Both the position numbers and the translations under genes were made by a program. From the NCBI GenBank assembly GCA_017469885.1, contig JAFUFO010000038.1, forward strand, positions 62,001-126,000: a stretch of DNA of 64,000 nucleotides. Reading direction: 5' to 3'. The notes under the pieces were generated by a model that did not search any database, was not told the origin of the DNA, and was given only the letters and a program-made list of their open reading frames with translations. Below, piece by piece: positions 1-8,708 of the stretch. How positions within the stretch are numbered: position 1 is the first letter of the stretch; each line of letters begins with the position of its first letter. Origin of the DNA: Solobacterium sp. (GTDB lineage: Bacteria > Bacillota_I > Bacilli_A > Erysipelotrichales > Erysipelotrichaceae).

Positions 1-1050
1 CAGGGCATAAAGATCGTACACATCGGTCTTCGGAAATTCCCTGGGCAGAACACCCTGCTGGATTTCCGTCGCGATGGAAAGTTCGGCCTGAAGTTTGCCT
101 CGCTCTTCCGATATTTTCTTCAGCTCTCCCTGCGTCTTCGTAACATTTTTCTCCAGATGATACAGTGACTGGCTCAGGTCTTCCAGTTCATCGTTTGACC
201 GGATACCCGGATCTTCCGGTTTCGCGGACTGTGTCGCAGAGTTTTCAATCGTGAATTTTTCCGCATTATCTTTGATATGAATGATCGGCTGCGTGAGACG
301 TCTGCGCATGACCGCAACGCCGATCAGACCGAAGATGATGGTCTCCGCAATCATAAACAGAACGACCTGAAACAGATGATTCATCTCATCTGCGAGAAAC
401 AGCAGAATATCGCTCTCACTGGCCATCCAGTAGGTGTATTCTCCATCCCGTTCGCCAATCGGAGAGACTGAGACACCGTTGTAATAGGTGGTCCGGTCCG
501 AACCATAGGTTCCCTTTTCCACAAATTCCGTATAGGAAAGATTCACGGTTTTTCCGGAATCGCACTGTTCCGGAGTCAGAGAATACTGAAGTTTCTCGCC
601 TTCCAGAAGTCCGTAGTCCCGCGGTCCAAGTACGAAATAGCACGCTTTGCCATCGCAGGCAGCGATATACGTACTGTCGATATCAAATACATTCTGCATG
701 CGGGTAAGCATCTCTCTGGCACGGCTCTCAAATTCCGCAAGCCCATTGGACACGACAAGTTCGTCCAGTTTTGTGCGATCTTCACCCCAGGCCATCTGTT
801 CACGGACGGCTGTAAATTCCGGTCCCAGCACCAGATGGGCCAGCTGTGAGAGTCGCTCGTCCTGAAAATAACCTGCGGTCGCTTCCGCAATCTGTTCATT
901 CTTCTCATTGAACTGCTTTTCCTGCTGATCAAAATAATGTGCCGTCGCATTCGCCAGGCTGAACAACGCCGAAAAAAAGACCAGCAGCGCGATCAGGCCG
1001 TACATTCTCCGATTGATGCTTTTACGTTTGTTTTTTGCCTGTTTATTCAC
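1..1050 (-). CDS. Membrane sensor with HAMP domain and start of a SpoIIE/RsbU-type phosphatase (3' end cut off)
   Basis: Open from a GTG at 1050 to the window edge, giving the first 350 residues. TM helix 1 is near residues 17-36, followed by an extracytoplasmic sensor domain of about 190 residues, TM helix 2 (228-248), a HAMP-like linker (249-303) and a coiled coil ending in ELSIATEIQQGVLPREFP. That last motif normally opens the PP2C-like serine phosphatase domain of SpoIIE/RsbU proteins, which here lies outside the window. Inferred role: an extracellular signal controls dephosphorylation of an anti-sigma-factor antagonist or similar partner. There is no Shine-Dalgarno before the GTG, but a perfect TATAAT lies 6 bases upstream. 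ATG at codon 16 is an alternative start. Confidence 0.8.
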   Translation of the reverse strand, partial: MNKQAKNKRKSINRRMYGLIALLVFFSALFSLANATAHYFDQQEKQFNEKNEQIAEATAGYFQDERLSQLAHLVLGPEFTAVREQMAWGEDRTKLDELVVSNGLAEFESRAREMLTRMQNVFDIDSTYIAACDGKACYFVLGPRDYGLLEGEKLQYSLTPEQCDSGKTVNLSYTEFVEKGTYGSDRTTYYNGVSVSPIGERDGEYTYWMASESDILLFLADEMNHLFQVVLFMIAETIIFGLIGVAVMRRRLTQPIIHIKDNAEKFTIENSATQSAKPEDPGIRSNDELEDLSQSLYHLEKNVTKTQGELKKISEERGKLQAELSIATEIQQGVLPREFPKTDVYDLYAL

Positions 1051-1056
1051 AGTTTT

Positions 1057-1062
1057 ATTATA
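1057..1062 (-). promoter_or_regulatory. -10 box immediately before the sensor gene (possible leaderless start)
   Basis: A perfect TATAAT on the minus strand ends 6 bases before the GTG at 1050. Initiation at the usual distance would place +1 on the start codon. The -35 region is weak. Confidence 0.4.
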
Positions 1063-1107
1063 AATAAAAAATTATTTATGGCGAAACACACGTTGTGATA
1101 AGGCGGT

Positions 1108-1141
1108 ATAAAAATAAAAGAATCGGATCATTGTCCGATTC
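1108..1141 (-). terminator. Rho-independent terminator after the 47-aa gene
   Basis: Perfect 8-bp stem GAATCGGA/TCCGATTC (1120-1141) followed on the minus strand by TTTTATTTTTAT. It separates the 47-aa gene from the sensor gene. Confidence 0.8.
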
Positions 1142-1172
1142 CGCTGCCTTCTGTACCGTCTCTGGAGTCTGC

Positions 1173-1316
1173 TTACTGACCGCCTTTGCGAAGCAGATCT
1201 TCTTTATTGAGAAGCTGCGTGAGCTCTGTGCTCCGCAACTTTTCCTCATATTCTTTTTCAGCTGCTTCAAGACGTTTCAGCAGTGCATCAAGTTCTTCGT
1301 TTTTTGTGGTTGCCAT
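1173..1316 (-). CDS. Small coiled-coil protein, 47 aa, unknown function
   Basis: ATG at 1316 follows a strong AGGAGG-like site (GGAGG, 7 bases upstream). The product is 47 residues, highly charged, with heptad-like Leu/Glu/Lys spacing over residues 8-40 (ELDALLKRLEAAEKEYEEKL), so mostly one amphipathic helix. It has its own likely promoter (1340-1367) and a clean terminator (1108-1141), so it is a monocistronic gene. I recognise no family. A regulatory or scaffolding micro-protein is possible but not shown. Confidence 0.7.
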   Translation of the reverse strand: MATTKNEELDALLKRLEAAEKEYEEKLRSTELTQLLNKEDLLRKGGQ

Positions 1317-1339
1317 ACCTGTTCCTCCGAACCGCTGTC

Positions 1340-1367
1340 ATTTTAGCATTCCCGTTCAGAAGAACAA
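1340..1367 (-). promoter_or_regulatory. Probable promoter of the 47-aa gene
   Basis: On the minus strand TTGTTC (1367-1362), a 16-base spacer and TAAAAT (1345-1340) lie 24 bases before the ATG at 1316. Confidence 0.4.
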
Positions 1368-1490
1368 CTCTTGATTTATTTGAAATCTCATGATTCCGCA
1401 TAAATATGCGGTTATTTGCACTTTATTTCCCGGGTTTTATAAGAAAACACCCGCAAAAACCACCCTGTTGTTTGGATTTCCAACTTTTTT

Positions 1491-2225
1491 TCAGAACCGG
1501 TTGTCCGGATCGAATGAAATCAGGGACCGCACCACATGGGAGGCAATCAGGATTCCTGCGGCCGGCGGCACAAACGCAGTCGAACCGGGAATACTGCGGC
1601 GGGATTTCAGTTCTTCCTCATTTCCCGCAAACAGCGGCTTCAGCGGCGGCTCCAGTGATGTACATACCGTCAGTTTCGGGATGCCGCGTTTCCGCAGTTC
1701 CCGGCGCATCACCTTCGCCAGAGGGTCTCCGCTTGTTTCATAGATATCCATGATCTTCAGCTGCGACGGATCCACCCGGTTTCCGCATCCCATCGATGAG
1801 ATGACCGGCACGCCGCATTCGGCTGCCCGTTCAATGATATCCAGCTTTGCGGTGACGGTATCGATGGCATCCACGATATAGTCATACACCGTAAAATCCA
1901 GCTGATCCTGGGTTTCCGGAAGATAAAAGATCGGAAAGGTATTGACGGCTGTGTCAGGGCAGATGTCATGAATGCGTGCTTTCGCCGCATCCACCTTTTT
2001 CATTCCGATTGCGCTGCGCACCGCAAATACCTGCCGGTTGAGATTGGACTCCGCCACCTCATCATGGTCAATGAGATCCAGTGTTCCGATGCCGCTTCGG
2101 GCAAGTGCTTCTGCACAGTTTCCGCCGACACCGCCAACGCCGAATACTGCGACCCGTCTGGTGCGGAGTGCTTCAACCGCGGAAGGGCCGAGTACCATTG
2201 CGGTTCTGATAAACGTCTCGTCCAT
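1491..2225 (-). CDS. tcdA: tRNA threonylcarbamoyladenosine dehydratase (ThiF/E1 family)
   Basis: A 244-residue E1-like enzyme. A Rossmann nucleotide-binding loop GVGGVGG lies at residues 29-35, followed by DLIDHDEVAESNLNRQ, the ATP-binding/arginine-finger block of the ThiF family. Length and layout fit TcdA (YgdL/CsdL), which uses ATP to cyclise t6A37 of tRNA to ct6A. The start overlaps the stop of the upstream PPC gene by one base (TGATG), so the two are probably translationally coupled. No obvious terminator follows. A perfect inverted repeat CCGCATA-AA-TATGCGG at 1396-1411 lies downstream but lacks a U-tract. Confidence 0.88.
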   Translation of the reverse strand: MDETFIRTAMVLGPSAVEALRTRRVAVFGVGGVGGNCAEALARSGIGTLDLIDHDEVAESNLNRQVFAVRSAIGMKKVDAAKARIHDICPDTAVNTFPIFYLPETQDQLDFTVYDYIVDAIDTVTAKLDIIERAAECGVPVISSMGCGNRVDPSQLKIMDIYETSGDPLAKVMRRELRKRGIPKLTVCTSLEPPLKPLFAGNEEELKSRRSIPGSTAFVPPAAGILIASHVVRSLISFDPDNRF

Positions 2226-2647
2226 CAGTCAAACTCCAGCACGTTGAGCCCGGTCGCTTCATCCTTCCGGCGTCCGACATGACCATCCATCGCTTCCACG
2301 ATCATCTCACAGGTCCCGGAGACCACTGCCGCATTCAGATGTCCGCCGGCTGCACTTCCGTCTGCGGCTGTCGCCGAAAGATGGGCATGAAGATAAACCT
2401 CGCCGTCTTTTTCACTGATCGTCCCGAACAGTGAAGTCACTTCAAACGCACCGTCCTTTTTCTGGCTGTAATACTGTTGTCCCTCGACATCGTATACGGC
2501 AAGATCAAGATAATTCACCGCCGCAAGCGCGCGGAATTCTCCAAGCCGGATATTCTCCGCTTCGCACAGCGCCTTGACCTGTGTCAGTATTTCTTCTCCC
2601 GGATCCATGCGTACCATATACCGGTTTCCAAATGCTCTGTATTCCAT
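2225..2647 (-). CDS. PPC (DUF296) domain protein
   Basis: 140 residues forming a single PPC/DUF296 domain: the block GEFRALAAVNYLDLAVYD, then LFGTISEKDGEVYLHAHLSA and GGHLNAAVVSGTCEMIVE. In plants the domain sits in AT-hook proteins; bacterial stand-alone versions are trimeric and often called DNA-binding, but the biochemical role is unsettled. The His of HAHL is the usual metal-site candidate. ATG at 2647 has an AAAGGAAT-like site upstream. It is coupled to tcdA, so it may belong to the same transcript. Confidence 0.8.
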   Translation of the reverse strand: MEYRAFGNRYMVRMDPGEEILTQVKALCEAENIRLGEFRALAAVNYLDLAVYDVEGQQYYSQKKDGAFEVTSLFGTISEKDGEVYLHAHLSATAADGSAAGGHLNAAVVSGTCEMIVEAMDGHVGRRKDEATGLNVLEFD

Positions 2648-2722
2648 AGATTACGATTCCTTTTCTGGTTCCATTATATTCCAGCATGCGCATATTTCAG
2701 CGATATGAAAAAGGCACCGCAC

Positions 2723-3121
2723 TCAGCGGCACCCATTCATAACGTTGTATCCTGCCTGTCCCAGCAGAGACAGTGCCTGCGGAAACTGTTCTACCTTTAC
2801 AAAGATGTAATCGGTATTGAAGGTCGATACCGCAAACAGTCCGATTTCATTGTCCGCCAGAATCTCCGCAATGCCCGCCAGAATCCCGGTCAGTGAAAAA
2901 TCCAGCACACCGCGGATGCGGAAGCACCGCCAGCCGTCTTCCCTGGCCTCGGTATTCTCCGGAACTTCTTCTGTCGGACAGACCAGTGACTGTTCCTCAT
3001 CCGTCACGCCGGTAAAGCAGAACGGACGGGACAGATCAACGGAGGCATAATCCTTCACCCGGCATACGGTAAATGACGGATCGAGCGGTTCCAGTACAAG
3101 TTCGGATGCCTGCCGCTTCAT
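2723..3121 (-). CDS. ACT-domain protein (CASTOR/ACT_7-like), probable amino-acid sensor
   Basis: 132 residues. The N-terminal part (SFTVCRV...PFCFTGVTDEEQSLVC) and the C-terminal part (RIRGVLDFSLTGILAGIAEILADNEIGLFAVSTFNTDYIFV) match the paired ACT-like domains of the CASTOR/ACT_7 family, which bind amino acids in a regulatory way. No catalytic domain is attached. It lies downstream of a HAD phosphatase with an ATGA overlap (3118-3121), so the two are made together. Ligand unknown. Confidence 0.75.
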   Translation of the reverse strand: MKRQASELVLEPLDPSFTVCRVKDYASVDLSRPFCFTGVTDEEQSLVCPTEEVPENTEAREDGWRCFRIRGVLDFSLTGILAGIAEILADNEIGLFAVSTFNTDYIFVKVEQFPQALSLLGQAGYNVMNGCR

Positions 3122-3948
3122 GCGTCATCCAGCCAGTGTTTGAACAGATATCTGCCGACACCGTCCTCTTCACAAGGATATTCCGTCACGACATCCGCAA
3201 GCTGTTTCGAATAGGCAGAGCCGTTTTTCAGGCAGACGCCGAGTCCTGCCGTCCCCAGCATCTCCGCATCGTTGTCATTGTCGCCGAAGGCCATGATTTC
3301 CGAAACCGGAATTCCGGAAGCGGCCGCATACTGCCTCAGACCTTCTCCTTTGTCCACGCGGGGATCCATGAATTCCACACAGCCCGGCGCTGTGCGCATG
3401 CCGCGGTAGCGGTCACACGCAAGCGTCTTTGCGAATGAAAGAACCTCGTCTTCCCGCTCCGGATCATAGCGGAACAGAATATTGTTGTTCGGCCGGATGC
3501 ACAGCCGTTCTTCCTCACCGTTGGTAAAGATCACCTTCGTGTTGTTTCGCTTCATGGATTCTTCCTGGAAGATATCCCGCCGCATGGCAACCATATGTTC
3601 ATCTTCATAAATCAGCGCATTGAGATCCAGCGGACGCATCTTCCTCAAAATCTCCCGCATGGTATCTTCGGACAACAGATGGAAATTCTTCACCTTTGGA
3701 TTCTCTGCCGTCCAGAGCTGGCCGCCGTTCATTCCGATCATCACATCAAACTGAAAGGAAAGCCCCCAGAAATCACGCATGGTAAATACGCGCTGATTAA
3801 TTGCACGCCCGGTCGCAAGGCCAAGCAGGACTCCCTGTTCATGCAGGGAGTCCAGGGCACGCTTCGTCTGTTCACCAAGCTGACCGCCTTTCAGGCACAG
3901 CGTCCCGTCAATATCCGCAAGTACCGCTTTGTATGGAAATCTGTTCAT
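3118..3948 (-). CDS. HAD-IIB (Cof-type) phosphatase
   Basis: 276 residues. Motif I is ADIDGTLCL with nucleophile and acid D12/D14. Motif II is ATGRA. The C-terminal motif FGDNDNDAEML supplies the Mg2+-binding aspartates. The large cap between motifs II and III marks the Cof/IIB subclass, which dephosphorylates small sugar phosphates, flavin or PLP-type substrates. Substrate cannot be told from sequence. A good RBS (GAGGAG) precedes ATG 3948, and the stop overlaps the ACT-domain gene start. Confidence 0.85.
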   Translation of the reverse strand: MNRFPYKAVLADIDGTLCLKGGQLGEQTKRALDSLHEQGVLLGLATGRAINQRVFTMRDFWGLSFQFDVMIGMNGGQLWTAENPKVKNFHLLSEDTMREILRKMRPLDLNALIYEDEHMVAMRRDIFQEESMKRNNTKVIFTNGEEERLCIRPNNNILFRYDPEREDEVLSFAKTLACDRYRGMRTAPGCVEFMDPRVDKGEGLRQYAAASGIPVSEIMAFGDNDNDAEMLGTAGLGVCLKNGSAYSKQLADVVTEYPCEEDGVGRYLFKHWLDDA

Positions 3949-3956
3949 TGTTACTC

Positions 3957-3990
3957 CTCAAAAAACAGAACCGGATTCTCCGGTTTCTGT
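3957..3990 (-). terminator. Terminator after the GNAT gene
   Basis: Minus-strand hairpin ACAGAAACCGG-AGAAT-CCGGTTCTGT followed by TTTTTTGAGG. It lies between the GNAT stop (3996) and the HAD start (3948). Confidence 0.75.
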
Positions 3991-3995
3991 ATTCG

Positions 3996-4505
3996 TTACA
4001 TTTTATGTCCGCTCAGACTGCACACATTTTCCTCACAGCGGCAGCGGGTAAGATCAGCGGTCTCTGCCGTCAGAACAATCCGTTCTCCATCCGACTCCGT
4101 ATCGCGGAAATACCGCTTGCGGAAGAATTCGATATCGGGATGATCCGCCGGAAGCACAACCCGGAATGTGGTGATCCCGTTCTTTGCGGCTTCTTTGGCA
4201 ATCTGTTTGAGAACCGCGGAACCGTATCCTTCGCTGCGCATATCGCCGAGCACCATCAGCCAGAGATCAGCAGCGTTGTCTGCGGTGCAGCGATAGCCGA
4301 CATCACCGACAAAATATCCGCAGCCGTCACAGTACACCAGACGATAACAGGCCTTCGCAGTATCCGGCTCACCCCAGTGCGTTTTCCACGCGGATGGATC
4401 CTGATCCGGAAGAATCCGGATTCCTTCTGTCGACGCCCGGTTTGCGAGCATGGTTTCATGAAACTGAAGTTCTTCTTCACTTTCCGGCATGATCAGATCT
4501 GGCAT
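3996..4505 (-). CDS. GNAT-family N-acetyltransferase
   Basis: 169 residues with the GNAT acetyl-CoA pyrophosphate loop in RSEGYGSAVLKQIAKEA (about residues 106-122), preceded by a LWLMVLGDM strand and followed by FRVVLPADHPDIEFFRKRYF, the usual beta5/alpha4 region. The acceptor substrate is not predictable. ATG at 4505 has AGGAGG upstream. It appears monocistronic, flanked by terminators at 4541-4570 (from the ABC operon) and 3957-3990. Confidence 0.8.
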   Translation of the reverse strand: MPDLIMPESEEELQFHETMLANRASTEGIRILPDQDPSAWKTHWGEPDTAKACYRLVYCDGCGYFVGDVGYRCTADNAADLWLMVLGDMRSEGYGSAVLKQIAKEAAKNGITTFRVVLPADHPDIEFFRKRYFRDTESDGERIVLTAETADLTRCRCEENVCSLSGHKM

Positions 4506-4540
4506 AGTTACAGTTCCTCCTGTCTCAGAATTGTACTGCG

Positions 4541-4570
4541 AAAACGGGCATATGCCGAAACATATGCCCG
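4541..4570 (-). terminator. Terminator after the first ABC exporter operon
   Basis: Perfect 10-bp stem CGGGCATATG/CATATGCCCG with a 6-base loop, then TTTTCGC on the minus strand. It lies just after the stop at 4580. Confidence 0.65.
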
Positions 4571-4579
4571 TATCTTCGG

Positions 4580-6481
4580 TTATTCAAGCTCAAACGCACC
4601 GGTGTAAAGCTGATAGTACTGCCCTTTCATTGCGAGCAGTTCTTCATGCGTACCGCGCTCAATGACACGTCCGTGATCCAGGACAAGAATGACATTGGAA
4701 TTCTTGACGGTAGACAGACGGTGGGCGATGACAAATACCGTGCGCCCTGCCATCAGCGCATCCATGCCGCGCTGAACGATCTGTTCGGTACGGGTATCAA
4801 TGGAAGAGGTGGCCTCATCCATGATCATGACCGGCGGATCAGCAACTGCTGCACGTGCAATTGCGAGCAGCTGACACTGGCCCTGTGAAAGATTGGAGCC
4901 GTCACCGTCAAGCATGGTCTGATATCCCTGCGGGAGGTTCTTGATGAAGGAATGCGCCCCGGCAAGCTTCGCCGCCGCAATACACTCTTCATCTGTCGCA
5001 TCGAGTCTGCCGTAGCGGATGTTCTCCATGACCGTTCCGGTGAAGAGAACTGTCTCCTGAAGGACGATACCAAGCGATTTGCGAAGCGCGCTCTTTTTGA
5101 TCTTGTTTATGTTGATGCCGTCATAACGGATCTTTCCGTCTTCAATATCGTAGAACCGGTTGATCAGATTGGTGATGGTCGTTTTACCGGCACCGGTCGC
5201 GCCGACAAAGGCAATCTTCTGCCCGGGTTTTCCATAAAGCGTGATATTGTGCAGGATCGTTTTGTCCGGATTGTATGCGAAGTCAACATCGAAGAAGCGG
5301 ACATCACCACGCAGTTTTTCATAGGTAACCGTTCCGTCTGCCTGATGCGGATGTTTCCATGCCCAGATTCCGGTTTTCTCATCGGTCTCTTCCAACACAC
5401 CGTTCTTCTCGGTCGCATTAACGAGCGTTACATATCCTTCGTCGGTTTCCGGTTCCTCATCCAGCATCGCAAAGATGCGTTCCGTACCGGCAAGTCCCAT
5501 GACGATGGAATTGATCTGCGGACTGACCTGCTGGATCATACCCGCAAACTGACGGGACATGCCAAGGAACGGCACCACGACCGCAATCGAGATGGGAAGT
5601 CCGGAGAAGGACAGGTTCGGCACATTGTATTCAATGAGCAGACCGCCGACGACCGCGACAAGCACGTAGATGATGTAGCTGACGTTGTTGAGAATCGGCA
5701 TCAGCGTATTGGAATACCGGTTCGCATTGTAGGCCGCTTCATACAGCGCATCGTTCGCCTCATCAAAAGCTGTCTCCGCTTCATCCTCATGGTTGAAGAC
5801 CTTGATGACTTTTCCGCCGTTGATCATTTCCTCGACAACGCCTTCCGTCGCCGCAACATATTTCTGCTGGGCAATGAAGTAGCGGGCGGACTTTCCGCCG
5901 ACCGTCCGGGTAATGAAGATCGACACGAATGACCCGAGGATAATGACCAGTCCCATCCAGATGCTGTAATACATCATGATGCAGAGAATCGTTGTGATGG
6001 TGATCATGGAAATCATCAGCTGCGGGAAGGACTGCGAGACCATCTGACGCATGGAGTCTACGTCATTGGTGTAATAGGACATGATCGATCCGCGCTTGTT
6101 GGTGTCGAAATAACGGATCGGAAGTTTTTCCATATGTGAGAACATCTCATCACGCAGCTTGGCAAGTGTTCCCTGCGTGAAGAATGCCATCAGCTGGTTA
6201 TACAGTACATTCGCAAGCAGTGATGCGCCATACAGGCTGGCCAGTGTGGTAACGTTCTTCACAACATCGGGCTGTACACGTTCCCAGGCAAGTCCCTGTT
6301 CCCATGCGGTCTGGATGATTGCGATCACCTTCTGCTGGAAGATGGAAGGAATTGCGGAGATGACTGCGTTGATGCAGATGAGGACCATGATGCACGGAAG
6401 CAGTTTCGGATAATACTGAAACAGCATCCGGATCAGCCGCAGGATCGTTCCCTTACGGTTCTGTTTTCTCTTCTGACTCAT
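4580..6481 (-). CDS. Heterodimeric ABC exporter, catalytic-site half (633 aa)
   Basis: N-terminal six-helix exporter membrane domain (about residues 20-330), then an ATPase domain. Walker A GATGAGKTT is near residue 427, the signature is a non-standard NLSQGQCQL near 530, and Walker B VMIMDEATSS near 551 has the catalytic Glu. Its partner (6478-8253) has a canonical LSGGQ-type signature but Asp in place of that Glu. One competent and one degenerate ATP site is the pattern of TM287/288- and LmrCD-type exporters. Substrate (drug, lipid or peptide) is unknown. The start overlaps the partner's stop (ATGA, 6478-6481). An insertion of about 30 residues (YEKLRGDVRFF region) precedes the ATPase core. 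Confidence 0.9.
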   Translation of the reverse strand: MSQKRKQNRKGTILRLIRMLFQYYPKLLPCIMVLICINAVISAIPSIFQQKVIAIIQTAWEQGLAWERVQPDVVKNVTTLASLYGASLLANVLYNQLMAFFTQGTLAKLRDEMFSHMEKLPIRYFDTNKRGSIMSYYTNDVDSMRQMVSQSFPQLMISMITITTILCIMMYYSIWMGLVIILGSFVSIFITRTVGGKSARYFIAQQKYVAATEGVVEEMINGGKVIKVFNHEDEAETAFDEANDALYEAAYNANRYSNTLMPILNNVSYIIYVLVAVVGGLLIEYNVPNLSFSGLPISIAVVVPFLGMSRQFAGMIQQVSPQINSIVMGLAGTERIFAMLDEEPETDEGYVTLVNATEKNGVLEETDEKTGIWAWKHPHQADGTVTYEKLRGDVRFFDVDFAYNPDKTILHNITLYGKPGQKIAFVGATGAGKTTITNLINRFYDIEDGKIRYDGININKIKKSALRKSLGIVLQETVLFTGTVMENIRYGRLDATDEECIAAAKLAGAHSFIKNLPQGYQTMLDGDGSNLSQGQCQLLAIARAAVADPPVMIMDEATSSIDTRTEQIVQRGMDALMAGRTVFVIAHRLSTVKNSNVILVLDHGRVIERGTHEELLAMKGQYYQLYTGAFELE

Positions 6482-8253
6482 GCGGCTGCCTCCGAAACAG
6501 AAAGTTCTGTTTCATCGCTGTCCTGACGATTCTGTGAGAAGTACACTTCACGGTAGATCTCATTCGTCTTCAGGAGTTCTTCGCTCGTGCCGATCGCATT
6601 GATCGTTCCATTGTCCATCACAATGATGCGGTCTGCATCTTCCACGGAGGAAGTACGCTGGGCAATGATGATCTTCGTCGTGGAAGGAATATACTCCTTC
6701 ATCGCCTTGCGGATCAGTGCATCCGTTCTCGTATCAACCGCCGACGTGCTGTCATCGAGGATCAGGATCTTCGGCTTCTTGAGGAGTGCCCGTGCAATGC
6801 ACAGACGCTGTTTCTGTCCGCCGGAAACGTTGGTTCCGCCCTGTTCGATATAGGTGTTGTAACCTTCTGGCATCTTATCGATGAATTCATCCGCGCATGC
6901 CAGTCTGCATACATGTTTCACTTCTTCATCGTCCGCGTCTTTGTTTCCCCAGCGGATGTTCTCCGCAATCGTTCCGGAGAACAGGACGTTCTTCTGAAGC
7001 ACCATTGCGACGGAGTCACGCAGCACTTCCAGATCATAATTGCGGACATCCTGCCCGCTGACATGGACACTTCCGTCCGTCACATCATAGAGACGCGGAA
7101 TCAGCTGAACCAGTGACGACTTGGAAGAACCGGTGCCGCCGATAATACCGATGGTTTCACCGGAACGGATGTGCAGATCGATATTGTCCAGAACCGGGTT
7201 TTCCGAATCCCGGAAATAACGGAATGACACATGATCAAAGTCAATCGAACCATCCGCAACTTCCATAACCGGGTGTTCCGGATTCTTGATCGTGCTCTCC
7301 TCACGAAGCACTTCACAGACACGCTGTGCACTCTCCGCGGAGAATGTCATCATGACGAAGATCATCGACAGCATCATCAGACTGGAAAGAATCTGAAAGC
7401 TGTACGTAAGCAGTGTCGAGAACTGTCCGATATCAAGCGCCGCACCGTTTGTCGTGATGATGCGCTTGGATCCGACTGACAGAACAAACAGCATGACCGA
7501 ATAGATGCACATCTGCATCAACGGGCTGTTGAGCGCAAGAATGCGTTCCGCCTTTGTGAAGATTTTACGGATATTCTCGCTGGCGTTATGAAACTTCTCA
7601 GTCTCGTAGTCTTCCCGGACAAAGGATTTCACGACACGGATACCCTTGACGTTTTCCTCAACGGATTCGTTGAGCGCATCGTATTTCGGGAAGCCGGCTT
7701 TGAACAGCGGCATGGTCACCTTTGCGACCGCATACAGACCGATGCCGAGAACCGGAATCACCGCAAGGAAAATCACCGCCATTGAGCCGCCCATATAGAA
7801 CGCCATCGCAAACGAGAAAATCAGATTAAGCGGTGCACGGATCGCCGTACGGATGATCATCATGAATGCCATCTGAATGTTCTGGATATCGGTTGTAAGA
7901 CGCGTCACAAGAGACGCGGAACTGAACCGGTCAATATTCGCAAACGAAAACTGCTGGATGCGGTGAAACACGTCATGCCTGAGGTTCCGGGCAAATCCGC
8001 AGCTGCTTCGGGCACAGGTAAGACCGGCAAGATAGCCGAACAGCAGTGATGCCATCGACATTGCCAGCAGGATCCAGGCATAATGCATGATCCGGTCAAT
8101 TCCTCCGCCTGCCTTCACTTCATTTACCAGCATGGCGATCGTATACGGAATCAGCGCTTCAAAAATCACCTCTCCGATGACCAGAAACGGCGTCTGAAAC
8201 GCCGGCTTCCGGAATTCACGCACACTCTGGTAAAGCTGCCGCAGTGTATTCAA
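6478..8253 (-). CDS. Heterodimeric ABC exporter, degenerate-site half (591 aa)
   Basis: Six-helix membrane domain followed by an ATPase domain: Walker A GGTGSSKSS near residue 371, signature NVSGGQKQR near 474, Walker B ILILDDSTSAVD near 495 with Asp where the catalytic Glu is expected. It forms a dimer with the downstream 633-aa subunit. The start is a TTG at 8253 preceded by AAGGTGA. No ATG in frame fits better, because the protein would lose its first amphipathic helix. First gene of a two-gene minus-strand operon. Confidence 0.9.
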   Translation of the reverse strand: MNTLRQLYQSVREFRKPAFQTPFLVIGEVIFEALIPYTIAMLVNEVKAGGGIDRIMHYAWILLAMSMASLLFGYLAGLTCARSSCGFARNLRHDVFHRIQQFSFANIDRFSSASLVTRLTTDIQNIQMAFMMIIRTAIRAPLNLIFSFAMAFYMGGSMAVIFLAVIPVLGIGLYAVAKVTMPLFKAGFPKYDALNESVEENVKGIRVVKSFVREDYETEKFHNASENIRKIFTKAERILALNSPLMQMCIYSVMLFVLSVGSKRIITTNGAALDIGQFSTLLTYSFQILSSLMMLSMIFVMMTFSAESAQRVCEVLREESTIKNPEHPVMEVADGSIDFDHVSFRYFRDSENPVLDNIDLHIRSGETIGIIGGTGSSKSSLVQLIPRLYDVTDGSVHVSGQDVRNYDLEVLRDSVAMVLQKNVLFSGTIAENIRWGNKDADDEEVKHVCRLACADEFIDKMPEGYNTYIEQGGTNVSGGQKQRLCIARALLKKPKILILDDSTSAVDTRTDALIRKAMKEYIPSTTKIIIAQRTSSVEDADRIIVMDNGTINAIGTSEELLKTNEIYREVYFSQNRQDSDETELSVSEAAA

Positions 8254-8354
8254 ACAAGGTCACCTTCTTTCTTTTAAAATTAATAAAAATATCGCTAGCA
8301 TTCTAACATAATACTTACGCTTCCGGTAACTGTACCTCAGCCGGAATTGTCCGG

Positions 8355-8360
8355 TAAAAT
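8355..8360 (+). promoter_or_regulatory. -10-like box before the 8369 gene
   Basis: TAAAAT lies 5 bases before a GTG (8366) and 8 before the ATG (8369). There is no clear Shine-Dalgarno, so transcription may start at or next to the start codon. Confidence 0.3.
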
Positions 8361-8368
8361 AAACAGTG

Positions 8369-8701
8369 ATGAAACCGACGCTTCATACGCCTAAAATTCT
8401 TTCCCTGCCGATGGATCCCCGCCTGCTTGTGAAAGAGGAATGCCTGAAAAAAGCCGCAGAAATCCGCCGGGAAGGAAAACTGGACCGGCTGAGCGAACAG
8501 GAAATCGCGCGCGAACTGTACTCTCACGCCGTCATGTATTTTCTCTGTCTCCGCCTGCGTCCGTTCCTTCGTCTGCGGTTCATTATGGAACGGGCCAACC
8601 CGATCGATCTGTCCGATGCCGGAGACACCGCATTCCGGACATTCTGTTACAGGATTCTGTGGCTGTTTCCGGGACATAAAAAAACCGGTTCTGTTACCTG
8701 A
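8369..8701 (+). CDS. Small conserved-looking protein of unknown function (110 aa)
   Basis: 110 residues from ATG 8369 (a GTG directly before it at 8366 is also possible). The N-terminal half is charged and helical (KEECLKKAAEIRREGKLDRLSEQEIARELYSHAVMYFL). The C-terminal half is basic and hydrophobic (RLRPFLRLRFIMERANPIDL...RILWLFPG). Composition is protein-like and better than the opposite-strand frame. Its 3' end overlaps the stop and terminator of the convergent isomerase gene. I do not recognise the family. Confidence 0.55.
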   Translation: MKPTLHTPKILSLPMDPRLLVKEECLKKAAEIRREGKLDRLSEQEIARELYSHAVMYFLCLRLRPFLRLRFIMERANPIDLSDAGDTAFRTFCYRILWLFPGHKKTGSVT

Positions 8702-8708
8702 ACCGGTC
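8677..8708 (-). terminator. Terminator of the isomerase operon, inside the 3' end of the convergent gene
   Basis: Minus strand ACCGGTT-(10)-AACCGGTT then TTTTTT. The isomerase stop codon (8694-8696) lies within the loop. Confidence 0.7.

Noticed and set aside
1396-1411. Inverted repeat CCGCATA-AA-TATGCGG between tcdA and the 47-aa gene
   Set aside because: No U-tail on either strand and a two-base loop. Could be a small operator, but nothing else supports it.
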